Part shown: piece by piece, positions 1 to 5,569 of the stretch
Layout of the letters: each line of letters starts with the position of its first letter
How positions within the stretch are numbered: the first letter of the stretch is position 1
Assembly: GCA_016213425.1 (NCBI GenBank)
Contig: JACRAI010000111.1
Coordinates: forward strand, 1 to 6,254
Direction of reading: 5' to 3'
Length of the DNA stretch: 6,254 nt
From: an archaeon
GTDB taxonomy: Archaea; Nanobdellota; Nanobdellia; Woesearchaeales; ARS49
Translations under genes and position numbers: made by a program
The notes under the pieces: generated by a model
Database searches by the model: none
The model's input: only the letters and a program-made list of their open reading frames with translations
What the model was told of the DNA's origin: nothing

Positions 1-665
1 CTTCATTAAAAAACTATATAGGCTGGTCTGTTTCAACTTGGTTTAATAGAAAGACTTGTTTATTTCAAGCAGATCCACACCCAGCAAATTTTATAATACG
101 AAAAAATGGAAAAATTACCTGTATAGATTTAGGACTTATCGGAGAAGTAAATGAAGGAGATTTGTTCACTATGAAAAAAGCATTACTGGCGCTTTATTCA
201 AAGAACACTGAAGAGATAGTAAAGTGGTGTTTAAGAATGTGCAAAGTTGAAGAAGAAAAATATGCTCATAAAATTAAGAAAGATTTTCAAAAATTTTCAG
301 AAGATACAAATAATTCATTAGGCTACTGGTTTATAGGTCCGGTGAAGATATTTATAAAACATAAAATCCCTGTGCCTTTATTTCTAAGCGCTTTCGGAAG
401 AGGCAGCATAGTATATGATGGAACTATAAAATTTTTTAACCCTGAAATTACCACTCTGGACTTAATAGAAGATGAATTAAAAAAAGGTCTTAAAAAAGAA
501 GTGTTGAATAATATTAAAGAAATAAAATTCGGGCAAATAATTTATGATCTAAGTGAAAAAGCGAAGAAATGTCCTGAAAAAATAAATCAAATAATAAATA
601 AATTCTATGACGATCCAGAAAAATTAATCAATGAATTCAGAAAAGTAATTGCTGCAACAGTTTAA
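1..665 (+). CDS. AarF/UbiB (ABC1) family atypical kinase, C-terminal part (5' end outside window)
   Basis: This is the C-terminal 220 residues of an AarF/UbiB/ADCK atypical protein kinase-like protein. The first full codon is at base 3, the frame is open to the window edge, and the TAA stop is at 663-665. The codons at 66-89 read QADPHPAN, matching the family's catalytic-loop signature (usually HADPHPGN). Codons 126-134 read DLG, at the metal-binding DFG position, followed by LIGEV (family form usually DFGmvG). An internal TTG at 162 could pass as a start, but it would remove both kinase motifs and is not the true start. The remaining 170 or so residues are helix-rich and lysine-rich, as is usual for the C-lobe. 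Family members bind ATP and act in isoprenoid-quinone or lipid homeostasis in bacteria and mitochondria; the archaeal role is not established. Oddities are HPAN for HPGN and DLG for DFG. The key Asp and Asn residues are kept, so activity cannot be excluded. Confidence 0.9.
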   Translation, partial: SLKNYIGWSVSTWFNRKTCLFQADPHPANFIIRKNGKITCIDLGLIGEVNEGDLFTMKKALLALYSKNTEEIVKWCLRMCKVEEEKYAHKIKKDFQKFSEDTNNSLGYWFIGPVKIFIKHKIPVPLFLSAFGRGSIVYDGTIKFFNPEITTLDLIEDELKKGLKKEVLNNIKEIKFGQIIYDLSEKAKKCPEKINQIINKFYDDPEKLINEFRKVIAATV

Positions 666-676
666 ATCTAAAATGA

Positions 677-718
677 CCTACTCCCCAATCTAAAGATCTG
701 TATCTTTCAGGGAGTAGG
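677..718. terminator. Nested hairpin 1 between convergent genes
   Basis: A perfect 9-bp stem, CCTACTCCC (677-685) with GGGAGTAGG (710-718), encloses a second stem, AAAGAT (692-697) with ATCTTT (702-707), closed by a CTGT tetraloop. It begins 11 bases after the stop of the AarF-family gene and lies between that gene and the convergent phospholipase gene. It would form in transcripts from either strand. No clean U-tract follows it, so termination or 3'-end protection is inference from position. Confidence 0.4.
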
Positions 719-723
719 GCGAC

Positions 724-772
724 CAGAAAAGCCTACATCTACGACCTAAAGGTCTTAGTATTGGCTTTTCTG
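724..772. terminator. Nested hairpin 2 between convergent genes
   Basis: A perfect 10-bp stem, CAGAAAAGCC (724-733) with GGCTTTTCTG (763-772), encloses an inner stem CTACGACC (739-746) with GGTCTTAG (751-758), having one C/T mismatch and a TAAA loop. It follows hairpin 1 after 5 bases and ends 10 bases before the phospholipase stop codon. The T-rich stretch just after it on the plus strand (775-788) would suit an archaeal terminator. It could instead be half of a two-hairpin structured RNA. Confidence 0.4.
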
Positions 773-782
773 TGTATAAATT

Positions 783-1685
783 TTATCTTGTAGGTGTTTC
801 TTGATTTAATGCGGTTTGTTGGGATTGAAGATATAAGGAGTGAAGTAAATCTGCAACAGCATTAATTGAATAATTGATAGAAATGCCTGTTTCTATGATG
901 TATTCCTCACTCCAATCTTTACAATCAACATAGCTTCCATTGTTATAAGGACCCATTGGAAGTAATTTTTCCATTTGAGTGCAAGAATAAATTTCTCCTA
1001 GATGAGTTCTTAAACCAACTTTGGTGGCAGAGTCATACGCAGTTATTAAATCTAAACTTCCATCAAATCTGACAAATTCTTGAAAAATACTTGAAGTGTG
1101 ATTTGGATCGCTGAATTTTTTTGCTTGAAGGGTTTTTTCAACAGATTTTTCAAACTCTGAATGCGCAGATGGTTCTTCACTTCCATGAATTGAATATTCT
1201 CCTATAACATGAGCCCAAACTGCAAGGTCTGAAACATAATGAGACATTGCGCCTGCATAAAAACAAGCCAGTTCTATATTACCATTTACTAATGCTTCAA
1301 GAGCTTTGTCATATTCTTGTTCAGCTCTGTAACTTGCTGAATCATCAATTAAATTGCTATTTTCATCATAATAGTTATGATGCCAGAAAGTATCTCCGTA
1401 GCTTCTTGATAATTGTTTTCCTAAAAATTTTCTTGCGATTACTTGATTGTCTGGAGCTTCAGTTCCTAAAAGAAATGCAGGCATGTTTTGGTTTATCCAT
1501 TCTTTTTCATTTTCTGGAAGCATTTTTACTGCTTCTTCAGCAATCCAGTCATGCAACCCATACTTAGGATCTTTAATGTTTTTTGTTCTGCCTCCATTCT
1601 CCCAAGCTAGAACGGGCTGTAAAAATGCAGAAATAGCTATTGTAGATGAAATTACTTTTTTAAAAAAACTCCTCAAACTTAACAC
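783..1685 (-). CDS. Secreted zinc-dependent phospholipase C-like protein
   Basis: The product is a 300-residue protein of the zinc-dependent phospholipase C / S1-P1 nuclease fold, probably exported to hydrolyse phosphodiester bonds in phospholipid head groups. Residues 1-27 look like a Sec signal peptide (lysines, then hydrophobic, ending PVLA), so cleavage would leave Trp28 at the mature N-terminus. In Bacillus cereus PLC the N-terminal Trp is a zinc ligand. The other ligands can be placed at His45, Asp79, His102 or His103, His149, Asp153, His159, His175 and Glu179. The spacing H-x3-D-x5-H and H-x3-E matches B. cereus PLC exactly, and the final Glu favours PLC over P1 nuclease (Asp). The usual Pro before the third core His is Trp157 here. 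The listed start is GTG; a TTG at 1676 lies 5 bases after AAAGGGGTG and is a serious alternative. The gene is convergent with the AarF-family gene and divergent from dinD. The true substrate is unknown. Confidence 0.85.
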   Translation of the reverse strand: MLSLRSFFKKVISSTIAISAFLQPVLAWENGGRTKNIKDPKYGLHDWIAEEAVKMLPENEKEWINQNMPAFLLGTEAPDNQVIARKFLGKQLSRSYGDTFWHHNYYDENSNLIDDSASYRAEQEYDKALEALVNGNIELACFYAGAMSHYVSDLAVWAHVIGEYSIHGSEEPSAHSEFEKSVEKTLQAKKFSDPNHTSSIFQEFVRFDGSLDLITAYDSATKVGLRTHLGEIYSCTQMEKLLPMGPYNNGSYVDCKDWSEEYIIETGISINYSINAVADLLHSLYLQSQQTALNQETPTR

Positions 1686-1712
1686 CCCTTTATTAACTTA
1701 TTAAATTCAGAG

Positions 1713-1720
1713 TATTTAAG
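1713..1720 (-). promoter_or_regulatory. Archaeal TATA box for the phospholipase gene
   Basis: On the minus strand the sequence reads CTTAAATA, preceded by an A-rich BRE-like CAAAAAG. The box centre is about 32 bases before the GTG at 1685, so transcription would begin near 1690 and give a leader of only a few bases. The identical octamer stands before dinD, which supports real promoter use. Confidence 0.6.
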
Positions 1721-1755
1721 CTTTTTGTCAAAAAATTTATTAAAAATGTTAAAAA

Positions 1756-1800
1756 TTAGAAAACGACATAAATTAATTATACTTTTGTGTCGTTTTCTAA
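1756..1800. repeat. Palindrome A: 13-bp perfect inverted repeat
   Basis: TTAGAAAACGACA (1756-1768) is perfectly complementary to TGTCGTTTTCTAA (1788-1800) across a 19-base A/T-rich spacer. It lies about 30 bases upstream of the BRE/TATA region of the phospholipase gene. Its arms are related to those of the next palindrome, one base away. It may be a protein-binding operator, a cruciform or a short RNA hairpin; the sequence does not decide. Confidence 0.75.
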
Positions 1801-1801
1801 A

Positions 1802-1845
1802 TAGTAAGCGACATAATCAATATAACTAATTTCTGTCGCTTACTA
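1802..1845. repeat. Palindrome B: 12-bp perfect inverted repeat
   Basis: TAGTAAGCGACA (1802-1813) is perfectly complementary to TGTCGCTTACTA (1834-1845) across a 20-base A/T-rich spacer. Compared with palindrome A it carries two changes in each arm (A to T and A to G on the left, T to A and T to C on the right), and both changes preserve pairing. The four arms share the consensus TAGWAARCGACA. The nearest genes are the phospholipase (minus) and dinD (plus, promoter 128 bases downstream). Confidence 0.75.
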
Positions 1846-1852
1846 AATCTTG

Positions 1853-1878
1853 AATCTTTGGAAGTAAACTTAAAGATT
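1853..1878. repeat. Short imperfect inverted repeat
   Basis: AATCTTT (1853-1859) pairs with AAAGATT (1872-1878). Inside it AAGT (1862-1865) pairs with ACTT (1868-1871), leaving a GG bulge. It follows palindrome B after 7 bases. A further weak repeat, AAGcTTTTC (1927-1935) with GAAAACTT (1937-1944), lies nearer the dinD promoter. In sequence this A/T-rich, either could be chance. Confidence 0.35.
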
Positions 1879-1972
1879 TACAAATTACTTGAAATAAATA
1901 AAACAATTTGAGATAATTCTATAAAAAAGCTTTTCCGAAAACTTCAAACAATCAGTGGTTTTTTTGCAAAAT

Positions 1973-1980
1973 CTTAAATA
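1973..1980 (+). promoter_or_regulatory. Archaeal TATA box for dinD (leaderless)
   Basis: CTTAAATA is centred about 26 bases before the ATG at 2003 and is preceded by an A-rich stretch (GCAAAAT) that could serve as the BRE. No Shine-Dalgarno sequence precedes the ATG, so the transcript is probably leaderless or nearly so. The same octamer serves the divergent phospholipase gene. Confidence 0.65.
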
Positions 1981-2002
1981 AAACCTAATTATAACTTAAG
2001 TT

Positions 2003-2851
2003 ATGGATAAATTAATCATATTAAAGCTTCAGAAAAATTTTGAAGATTATGCTAATGAAAAAGAGGGAGTAAATTTTTGGTTTGCCCGAGATTTACAAAA
2101 CCTTCTTGAGTATGAGGATTGGCGAAATTTTTTGAATGTAATTGAAAAAGCGAAGATTGCTTGCAAGAATTCAGGTCATGATGTGAATGATCATTTCGTT
2201 GATGTCAACAAAACGATATCAATGCCCAAGAGTGCAAGTAAAGAAATTCCGGACATTATTCTTACTAGATATGCATGCTATCTTATTGCACAAAATGGTG
2301 ATTCAAGAAAAGAGAAAATTGCCTTCGCACAGAGTTATTTTGCAATTCAGACAAGAAAACAAGAGCTAATTGAAGAAAGAATAGCATTGCAGGAGAGATT
2401 CGAAGCAAGAAACAAACTAATAGCTTCGGAGACAGAACTTTCAAAACTAATTTATGAGCGAGGAGTTGATGATGAAGGATTTGCAAGAATACGAAGCAAA
2501 GGTGATGAAGCATTGTTTGGTGGTTTTACAACTGTACAAATGAAAAACAAACTAAAAATCCCCTCAAAAAGACCAATAGCTGATTTTCTTCCAACAGTAA
2601 CTATAACTGCAAAAAATCTTGCTACTGAAATCACGAATTTTAACGTAAAAAAGGAAAATCTTAACGGTGAGAACAGTATCACACATGAGCATGTAAAAAA
2701 TAATAAAAGAGTTCGTGGATTACTTATAGAAAGCGGTATTGTTCCAGAAACTCTTCCGCCAGAAGAAGATATTAAGAAATTAGAACGAAGAGTAAAAAAA
2801 GATGAAAAAAATATTGCTGAATACTCTAAACATAAGAAAAAGTTAAAATAA
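2003..2851 (+). CDS. dinD: DNA-damage-inducible protein D (DinD)
   Basis: The 282-residue product closely follows the DinD family (E. coli DinD is about 274 residues). The N-terminal block at residues 24-58 contains FWFARDLQNLLEYEDW and VIEKAKIACKNSG. A second block at about 84-122 contains TRYACYLIAQNGDSRK and a YFAIQTRKQEL stretch. Both are family hallmarks, and the N-terminal part recalls phage Bro-N antirepressor-like domains. The centre (about 160-215) carries SKGDEALFGG and KRPIADFLP, followed by a charged helical, lysine-rich tail. In E. coli, dinD belongs to the LexA (SOS) regulon and the protein inhibits RecA filament activity. An archaeon would use RadA and no LexA, so both partner and regulator are open here. 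The ATG start fits a TATA box 26 bases upstream. The gene stands alone, divergent from the phospholipase gene, with two palindromes 157-247 bases upstream of its start. Confidence 0.9.
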   Translation: MDKLIILKLQKNFEDYANEKEGVNFWFARDLQNLLEYEDWRNFLNVIEKAKIACKNSGHDVNDHFVDVNKTISMPKSASKEIPDIILTRYACYLIAQNGDSRKEKIAFAQSYFAIQTRKQELIEERIALQERFEARNKLIASETELSKLIYERGVDDEGFARIRSKGDEALFGGFTTVQMKNKLKIPSKRPIADFLPTVTITAKNLATEITNFNVKKENLNGENSITHEHVKNNKRVRGLLIESGIVPETLPPEEDIKKLERRVKKDEKNIAEYSKHKKKLK

Positions 2852-2990
2852 AATTTCTACATACTATTTATCAAAAAATCACCGTATATTTATTAAAGAC
2901 GTCAATCTCTGAAACCTGCATCTTTATTGTGTGTGGTGGTTAACTAATACAAAAGATAAAATTATTTGCAACTATTCTCCAGAATTCACA

Positions 2991-3018
2991 AAAATTAATT
3001 AAAAAAAATAAAAAATTT
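2991..3018 (-). terminator. Oligo-T terminator after the 118-residue gene
   Basis: On the minus strand, directly after the stop codon at 3023-3025, the sequence is almost only T, with runs of up to eight T (complement of the A-runs at 2991-3018). Archaeal RNA polymerase commonly terminates at such T-tracts without a hairpin. The rest of the 2852-3022 gap, between dinD and this convergent gene, shows nothing I can name. Confidence 0.5.
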
Positions 3019-3022
3019 AAGT

Positions 3023-3379
3023 TTAAGCTTGTTCTTTTACAAGTAAAGCTAAACATTCTTCCTGTTTTCCTATTAATGTTTCAAAAGCACTTTTAACTTG
3101 TGGCTGCGACAGATCTTCTATCACACCTAATACTAGTTTTGTTAATTCCAGGTCATCTCTTTGTTGTTCGGCTGTTTGCTCAATTAACTTTATCTTGTCC
3201 TGTACAGTGCTAACTCTGCCAGTTTTGATTAAACCGCTAACATTAAGCGCTGCAAGTGCATGATACATTGCTAAAACATTATTTAGGGCACTACCTGAGC
3301 CAAACTCTCCGTTACGAGCTTGTGATTTGTATTTTTCAGCTTGTGACCTGTGCCACCCATATTGTATTTTTTCGAACAT
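3023..3379 (-). CDS. Uncharacterised helical protein, 118 residues
   Basis: I do not recognise this protein. It begins MFEKIQYGWHRSQAEKYKSQ and looks soluble and almost wholly helical. A Gly/Ser-rich turn (about residues 23-30) is followed by an alanine-rich helix with MYHALAALN (about 38-46) and then Gln/Glu/Lys-rich helices to the end. It has no signal peptide, no membrane segment and only one cysteine, near the C-terminus. Its start is well supported: ATG is preceded by GGAGG with an 8-base gap, and a TATA-like box lies further upstream. This leader-plus-SD arrangement differs from the leaderless layout of most neighbours. By eye its G+C, near 40%, is also higher than theirs. The gene is convergent with dinD and has its own oligo-T terminator. 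No function can be assigned. Confidence 0.7.
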   Translation of the reverse strand: MFEKIQYGWHRSQAEKYKSQARNGEFGSGSALNNVLAMYHALAALNVSGLIKTGRVSTVQDKIKLIEQTAEQQRDDLELTKLVLGVIEDLSQPQVKSAFETLIGKQEECLALLVKEQA

Positions 3380-3387
3380 TTTTTATT

Positions 3388-3392
3388 CCTCC
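3388..3392 (-). promoter_or_regulatory. Shine-Dalgarno site of the 118-residue gene
   Basis: On the minus strand GGAGG stands 8 bases before the ATG at 3379. Just upstream, AACAC and GTGTT (3393-3397 and 3406-3410) could form a small 5-bp leader hairpin beside the site. It is the clearest ribosome binding site of any gene in the window. Confidence 0.7.
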
Positions 3393-3435
3393 AACACCTT
3401 TTTTAGTGTTTATTACATAGTATTATACTCACCAG

Positions 3436-3444
3436 CATATAAAC
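3436..3444 (-). promoter_or_regulatory. TATA-like box for the 118-residue gene
   Basis: The minus strand reads GTTTATATG preceded by AGAAAA. Initiation about 25 bases downstream, near 3415, would give a leader of about 35 bases that includes the GGAGG site. A second A/T-rich element, GTATAATAC, lies at about 3420-3428 and is an alternative. Confidence 0.45.
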
Positions 3445-3680
3445 TTTTCTTTTTTTCACCACTAAAAAGTAGTTAAATATTTTTATCGAATAGAAATTTC
3501 CTCAAATATTAAATATTTTAAAAGTGTTTGAGAATGGATAAATTATTGAAGAAATACAAAATTGCGCAACGGGGTTTTATTTGTTTTTTATTCTTCCCAA
3601 AAAATAGTGGTTTGAAACACGACAAGATTTTTGAAACTGTAAGTTATACCACAGACTACGAACCACAAACTACAGACTAA
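3445..3680. other. Region between divergent and downstream genes with no convincing gene
   Basis: This A/T-rich stretch lies upstream of the 118-residue gene and downstream of apt. It holds a weak inverted repeat (CTCAAA at 3501-3506, TTTGAG at 3527-3532) and a possible 48-codon plus-strand ORF at 3534-3680 starting MDKLLKKYK. The ORF has a poor match to a -26 A/T box and ends inside a tandem repeat, so I do not call it a gene. No RNA gene is recognised. Confidence 0.4.
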
Positions 3681-3682
3681 TT
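3648..3682. repeat. Tandem 7-base repeat next to the apt stop
   Basis: Successive heptamers read ACCACAG, ACTACGA, ACCACAA, ACTACAG and ACTAATT, so the period is 7 with a stronger 14-base alternation (ACC then ACT). The last unit runs into the apt stop codon (3681-3683). It is a short simple-sequence repeat at the 3' end of apt; any role is unknown. Confidence 0.6.
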
Positions 3683-4196
3683 AACGGTACTTAATCAAAG
3701 TCTCAACTTTATATCCTTCAAGCAATTCTCTACCTTTTAAGAACTCTAACTCAACAACAAGAAGACAACCCGCAACTCTACCGCCTACTTTCTCAACTAA
3801 ACTGCAAGATCCTTTTAATGTTCCTCCAGTTGCTAACAAATCATCAATTAAAAGAACTTTTTCTTCAGGGTTTACAGCATCGTCATGAATCTCTATTATT
3901 CCTTCACCATATTCTAACTTATATGCCTGCTGAACAGTTTTACCGGGCAATTTTCCAGGCTTTCTAATTGGGAACAAAGGCTTTTTTAAATTGTAAGCAA
4001 CTGTTGGCGCAAACCAAAAACCTCTAGACTCAAGCGCGCCTATTTTATCAAAATCATACTTTTGAGCTCTTTCAGTTAACTCATCAATAACTTGACTAAA
4101 AACTGCAGGATCAATGAGTATTGTGCTAAGATCTTTAAATTGTATCCCTTGTTTAGGAAAATTAGGAATGTTTCTTATATGTTCTTTTAAATTCAT
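3681..4196 (-). CDS. apt: Adenine phosphoribosyltransferase
   Basis: This enzyme salvages adenine, converting adenine and PRPP to AMP and diphosphate in the cytoplasm. The 171-residue length is typical of the family. The N-terminus has the FPKQGIQFKDLSTIL block (residues 13-27). GALESRGFWFAP (53-64) matches the family E-x-RG-f block, and RKPGKLPGKT (78-87) with YKLEYG (92-97) forms the flexible active-site loop. VLLIDDLLATGGTL (114-127) is the PRPP-binding motif with both Asp residues and the ATGGT loop intact. Nothing suggests loss of activity. The ATG at 4196 is about 27 bases from a TATA-like box and has no Shine-Dalgarno sequence, so the mRNA is probably leaderless. That box starts only 8 bases after the stop of the upstream coiled-coil gene on the same strand, so apt has its own promoter, although read-through is possible. 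It is close to the bacterial-type Apt rather than the distant archaeal Hpt/Apt-like proteins. Confidence 0.95.
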   Translation of the reverse strand: MNLKEHIRNIPNFPKQGIQFKDLSTILIDPAVFSQVIDELTERAQKYDFDKIGALESRGFWFAPTVAYNLKKPLFPIRKPGKLPGKTVQQAYKLEYGEGIIEIHDDAVNPEEKVLLIDDLLATGGTLKGSCSLVEKVGGRVAGCLLVVELEFLKGRELLEGYKVETLIKYR

Positions 4197-4217
4197 AACT
4201 TAGAGAAACTTGTAGGG

Positions 4218-4227
4218 TTTTTTAAAG
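4218..4227 (-). promoter_or_regulatory. TATA-like box for apt (leaderless)
   Basis: The minus strand reads CTTTAAAAAA, centred about 27 bases before the apt ATG, in the 38-base gap between the coiled-coil gene and apt. The base run before the ATG contains no G-rich ribosome binding site. Confidence 0.55.
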
Positions 4228-4234
4228 GTTACGT

Positions 4235-5443
4235 TTACTCAGAAATACTTATCTTTGCATAACAGTACTCTTCTACAGCTCTTTTTATTTCTTCTAGCAA
4301 CTCTTTCATTTCTTTATCTAATCTCTCTTGTAGACTATTGTTTTCTTCTTGTTCTTTCTTGAACTCTTCTAACTTCACTCCTTTTTTCTTAATATCTTCA
4401 TTCAAATCTTTCAGCTTCTGATTTATTTTTTCTTCTTTAACTTTTTTAGATACATTGTTGTGTGTTTTTTCTCTTTCAAAGCATTCTTTTCTTAACTTAT
4501 TTAGTTGAGTTTCATTAAAGTTAACAAGCGATTTATCCAATTTCGTTTTATCTTTTTCATTTAGTTCAATATTGCTTGCTTTTTCTAAAATTTCTATAAT
4601 CTTATTATCTTTATCTAACAAAAAAGTATCAACAGTGCTCTTCAAATAACCATGAATAAGTCCTTGATGTTTCACTGCCACCCGCTCATATTTTTTCAAG
4701 ACTCTGAAAATGGATGCAATAAAATTAAGAATTCTTTCTTTGACTTCGCGCAATTCTTCAAGTTTATGTTCTTCTTCAGCCAATAATTCTAAATGTTTTT
4801 TGTATTCTTCACTTTTTTCTATTTTATCTTTTTCTTGTTTTTCTTCTTTGATTTCTTTTTCGTGCGCAATTATTTCAGTTTCAATATTTTTTTGTCTTGA
4901 ATTATTTAACATGCTGGTTTTATCATGATATTCTTTTATATTTTTCAAAATTCTATTTGATTTTTCAACTTTTTTTTCTTCAGTTTTAATGTTTTCAACT
5001 GTTTTAGTCAGCTCAGTTATCTTTTCAGAAACATCTCGAACTTCGTGTGCAAAGAATTCTCTTAAAATAAGATTATTTTTTCTTGTTTTCTCTGCAAAAA
5101 GTGTTAAATTTTCATTAAACTTTTCACAAAATTGTTCGTTAAAGTTAGGCAAATTATTGATGAAAAAATTCAATTGGCTGACATAATTAGATCTATTGCC
5201 AGTCATATAATCTTTGAGTTTTTCTTCGATGTTGGGATTTCTTAACTCTGCATTTCTTAATTTTTCGATTTCTCCTTTAACTTCATGAATTTTGTACTTG
5301 ACTTCTTCATGTAATTTGCCTTTTGTTTTGTTTGTTTGCTCAACAACAGGTCTAACAAATTCTGCAAAATACTTTTCTAAATCTTTCAAAGAAGCAAATT
5401 TAAGAACTTCTCTTTTCCTGAATAAATTATTCAGCCATCCCAT
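4235..5443 (-). CDS. Coiled-coil protein of unknown function, 402 residues
   Basis: I do not recognise a named family. From the chosen start the protein begins MGWLNNLFRKREVLKF, a short amphipathic basic helix that could touch a membrane. A helical stretch (about 17-80) is followed by a less charged region (about 80-130, with NYVSQLNFFINNLPNF). A long Glu/Lys-rich coiled coil spans about 135-240. A hydrophobic helical block (about 238-275, FIASIFRVLKKYERVAVKHQ) is followed by a second coiled coil (about 335-392). No signal peptide, transmembrane segment, Walker motif or catalytic signature is visible. The frame extends to a GTG at 5515 (426 residues), but the ATG at 5443 is preferred because a TATA box, GTATAAAAA, lies about 28 bases upstream, inside the extension. 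Such proteins usually play scaffold or structural roles, which is only a general inference. It lies upstream of apt on the same strand with a 38-base gap. Confidence 0.75.
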   Translation of the reverse strand: MGWLNNLFRKREVLKFASLKDLEKYFAEFVRPVVEQTNKTKGKLHEEVKYKIHEVKGEIEKLRNAELRNPNIEEKLKDYMTGNRSNYVSQLNFFINNLPNFNEQFCEKFNENLTLFAEKTRKNNLILREFFAHEVRDVSEKITELTKTVENIKTEEKKVEKSNRILKNIKEYHDKTSMLNNSRQKNIETEIIAHEKEIKEEKQEKDKIEKSEEYKKHLELLAEEEHKLEELREVKERILNFIASIFRVLKKYERVAVKHQGLIHGYLKSTVDTFLLDKDNKIIEILEKASNIELNEKDKTKLDKSLVNFNETQLNKLRKECFEREKTHNNVSKKVKEEKINQKLKDLNEDIKKKGVKLEEFKKEQEENNSLQERLDKEMKELLEEIKRAVEEYCYAKISISE

Positions 5444-5466
5444 TATTTTATGTGAACATAGATCAC

Positions 5467-5475
5467 TTTTTATAC
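5467..5475 (-). promoter_or_regulatory. TATA box that decides the start of the coiled-coil gene
   Basis: The minus strand reads GTATAAAAA, preceded by an A-rich CCAAAA that suits a BRE. Its centre is about 28 bases from the ATG at 5443, which gives a leaderless transcript. A GTG at 5515, after GGGGGAAGGTG, is the competing longer start. Confidence 0.55.
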
Positions 5476-5501
5476 TTTTGGTTAAGACGAGAAAATCATA
5501 A

Positions 5502-5512
5502 TTTTTATAAAT
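5502..5512 (+). promoter_or_regulatory. Possible plus-strand TATA box before the 5570-5622 element
   Basis: TTTTTATAAAT could start a transcript near 5532 that runs through the hairpin and T-tract at 5570-5622, giving an RNA of roughly 85-90 bases. No other promoter-like feature obviously serves that element. A/T boxes are common in this sequence, so support is weak. Confidence 0.25.
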
Positions 5513-5569
5513 CACCTTCCCCCTTAAACATTCAAGAAAAAGAGATGCCGTTTCATATTCAATCGTTTA

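Noticed and set aside
162..665. A complete 167-residue gene starting at a TTG at 162
   Set aside because: The frame continues upstream to base 3 and encodes the kinase motifs QADPHPAN and DLG, so 162 is an internal codon of a larger gene.
677..772. A tRNA gene
   Set aside because: The hairpins do not form a cloverleaf, and no T-loop GTTCRA or CCA-proximal acceptor stem can be found.
1247..1704. Two plus-strand open frames across the phospholipase gene
   Set aside because: They lie opposite a gene with clear family motifs, and their translations show no recognisable domain; they are shadows.
1756..1845. A CRISPR array or mobile-element ends
   Set aside because: Only two palindromic units with different arms are present, with no repeat-spacer series, no cas gene, no transposase and no target-site duplication.
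2187..2682. Open frames in other frames and on the minus strand within dinD
   Set aside because: The dinD frame has strong family matches; the overlapping translations are low-complexity shadows.
3534..3680. A 48-residue plus-strand ORF starting MDKLLKKYK
   Set aside because: It has no ribosome binding site and only a poorly placed A/T box, and its last ten or so codons are made of the heptamer repeat. It is listed only within the intergenic note.
4710..5501. Three Ser/Phe-rich plus-strand open frames
   Set aside because: They are the complement of the Glu/Lys-rich coiled-coil gene, which typically gives Ser/Phe/Leu-rich shadows.
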